DNA of 38,682 nucleotides from an uncultured Rhodospirillales bacterium. Its GTDB lineage: Bacteria > Pseudomonadota > Alphaproteobacteria > CACIAM-22H2. Each line of letters begins with the position of its first letter. Within the stretch, counting starts at the first letter, position 1. The notes under the pieces were generated by a model, which was not told the DNA's origin, did not search any database, and worked only from the letters and a program-made list of their open reading frames with translations. The stretch is from positions 1 through 38,682 of the forward strand of contig CAIOSQ010000461.1 of the NCBI GenBank assembly GCA_903860935.1, written 5' to 3'. The translations under genes and the position numbers were made by a program. Of this stretch, positions 38,211 to 38,682 are shown piece by piece.

Positions 38211-38682
38211 TCACTGGATCAGCATTTCCTTGAAGAGCACGTCGTTCACGCGCGCCGGTTGCGCGGACGTGTTGACGCGCGCGAGCAGTTCCTCGCGCAG
38301 GCGGTACAGCCCGGCGGACCCTCTGAGGTCCTCGGGCCGCAACTCGCGCAGATAGGTCTGGAACGCATCGACGATGCGCGGCAGCACGGCTTCGATCCGC
38401 GGAATGTCGGCCGCGTCCGCCAGTTCGAAGCTGAGGCTGATCTTGAGGAAGCTCGACCGGCGCCCCTGGCTGTTCAGGTTCACCAACAGTTCCGGCAGGT
38501 TGTAGAAGACCATCGCCTTGGGCGGCTTTGCCTCCTCGGCTTTGGCCGCGGTCGCGGCGGCGTCTTCGCTTTTCGCGAAGAAGAGGAAATACGCGGCCGC
38601 CCCGCCGCCGATGAGCAGCAGCGGCACCACAACGATGAGCGCCAGCATGACGATGCTGAGCTTCTTCTTGGCTGGCGCCTGA
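38211..38682 (-). CDS. fliL: flagellar basal body-associated protein FliL (5' end outside window)
   Basis: KKKLSIVMLALIVVVPLLLIGGGAAAYFLFF TM; YNLPELLVNLNSQGRRSSFLKISLSFEL; immediately upstream of fliM. Confidence 0.92.
   Translation of the reverse strand, partial: QAPAKKKLSIVMLALIVVVPLLLIGGGAAAYFLFFAKSEDAAATAAKAEEAKPPKAMVFYNLPELLVNLNSQGRRSSFLKISLSFELADAADIPRIEAVLPRIVDAFQTYLRELRPEDLRGSAGLYRLREELLARVNTSAQPARVNDVLFKEMLIQ

Overview
GC-rich alphaproteobacterial chromosomal window (gene content and flagellar/CckA synteny suggest a Rhodospirillales-like organism). Nearly all real genes are on the minus strand. Left part (1-14.1 kb): accessory metabolism. It has a SuyAB/UxaA-like lyase pair, a sugar-dehydrogenase-type SDR divergent from an aldose 1-epimerase, an acyl-CoA ligase, an EmrAB-type efflux pair, an amidase, an amidohydrolase, a TctCBA transporter and a frameshifted Gfo/Idh oxidoreductase. 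Middle (14.1-24.7 kb): housekeeping genes hldE, thiolase, pyrC, a 54-aa aa3 oxidase subunit IV absent from the ORF track, alaS, recA and an EAL protein. Right part (24.7-38.7 kb): CckA-like hybrid kinase plus a flagellar block (flhB, fliR, fliQ, fliE, flgC, flgB, fliO, fliP, a large TPR protein, cheY-like, motE-like, DUF6468-like, fliM, fliL). Most striking observation: recA carries an in-frame amber codon in the conserved NQIRMKIGVMFG segment (read as NQIRL*IGVMFG), with the rest of the protein intact downstream. I found no convincing wholly new multi-gene system. The best leads are the broken recA with duplicated SOS-box-like elements, the possible sulfo-sugar/sugar-acid module at the left edge, and CtrA-like sites at the divergent flagellar promoter. 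No tRNA, rRNA, CRISPR array or transposase was recognised. Nothing was checked against databases; family calls come from motif recall.
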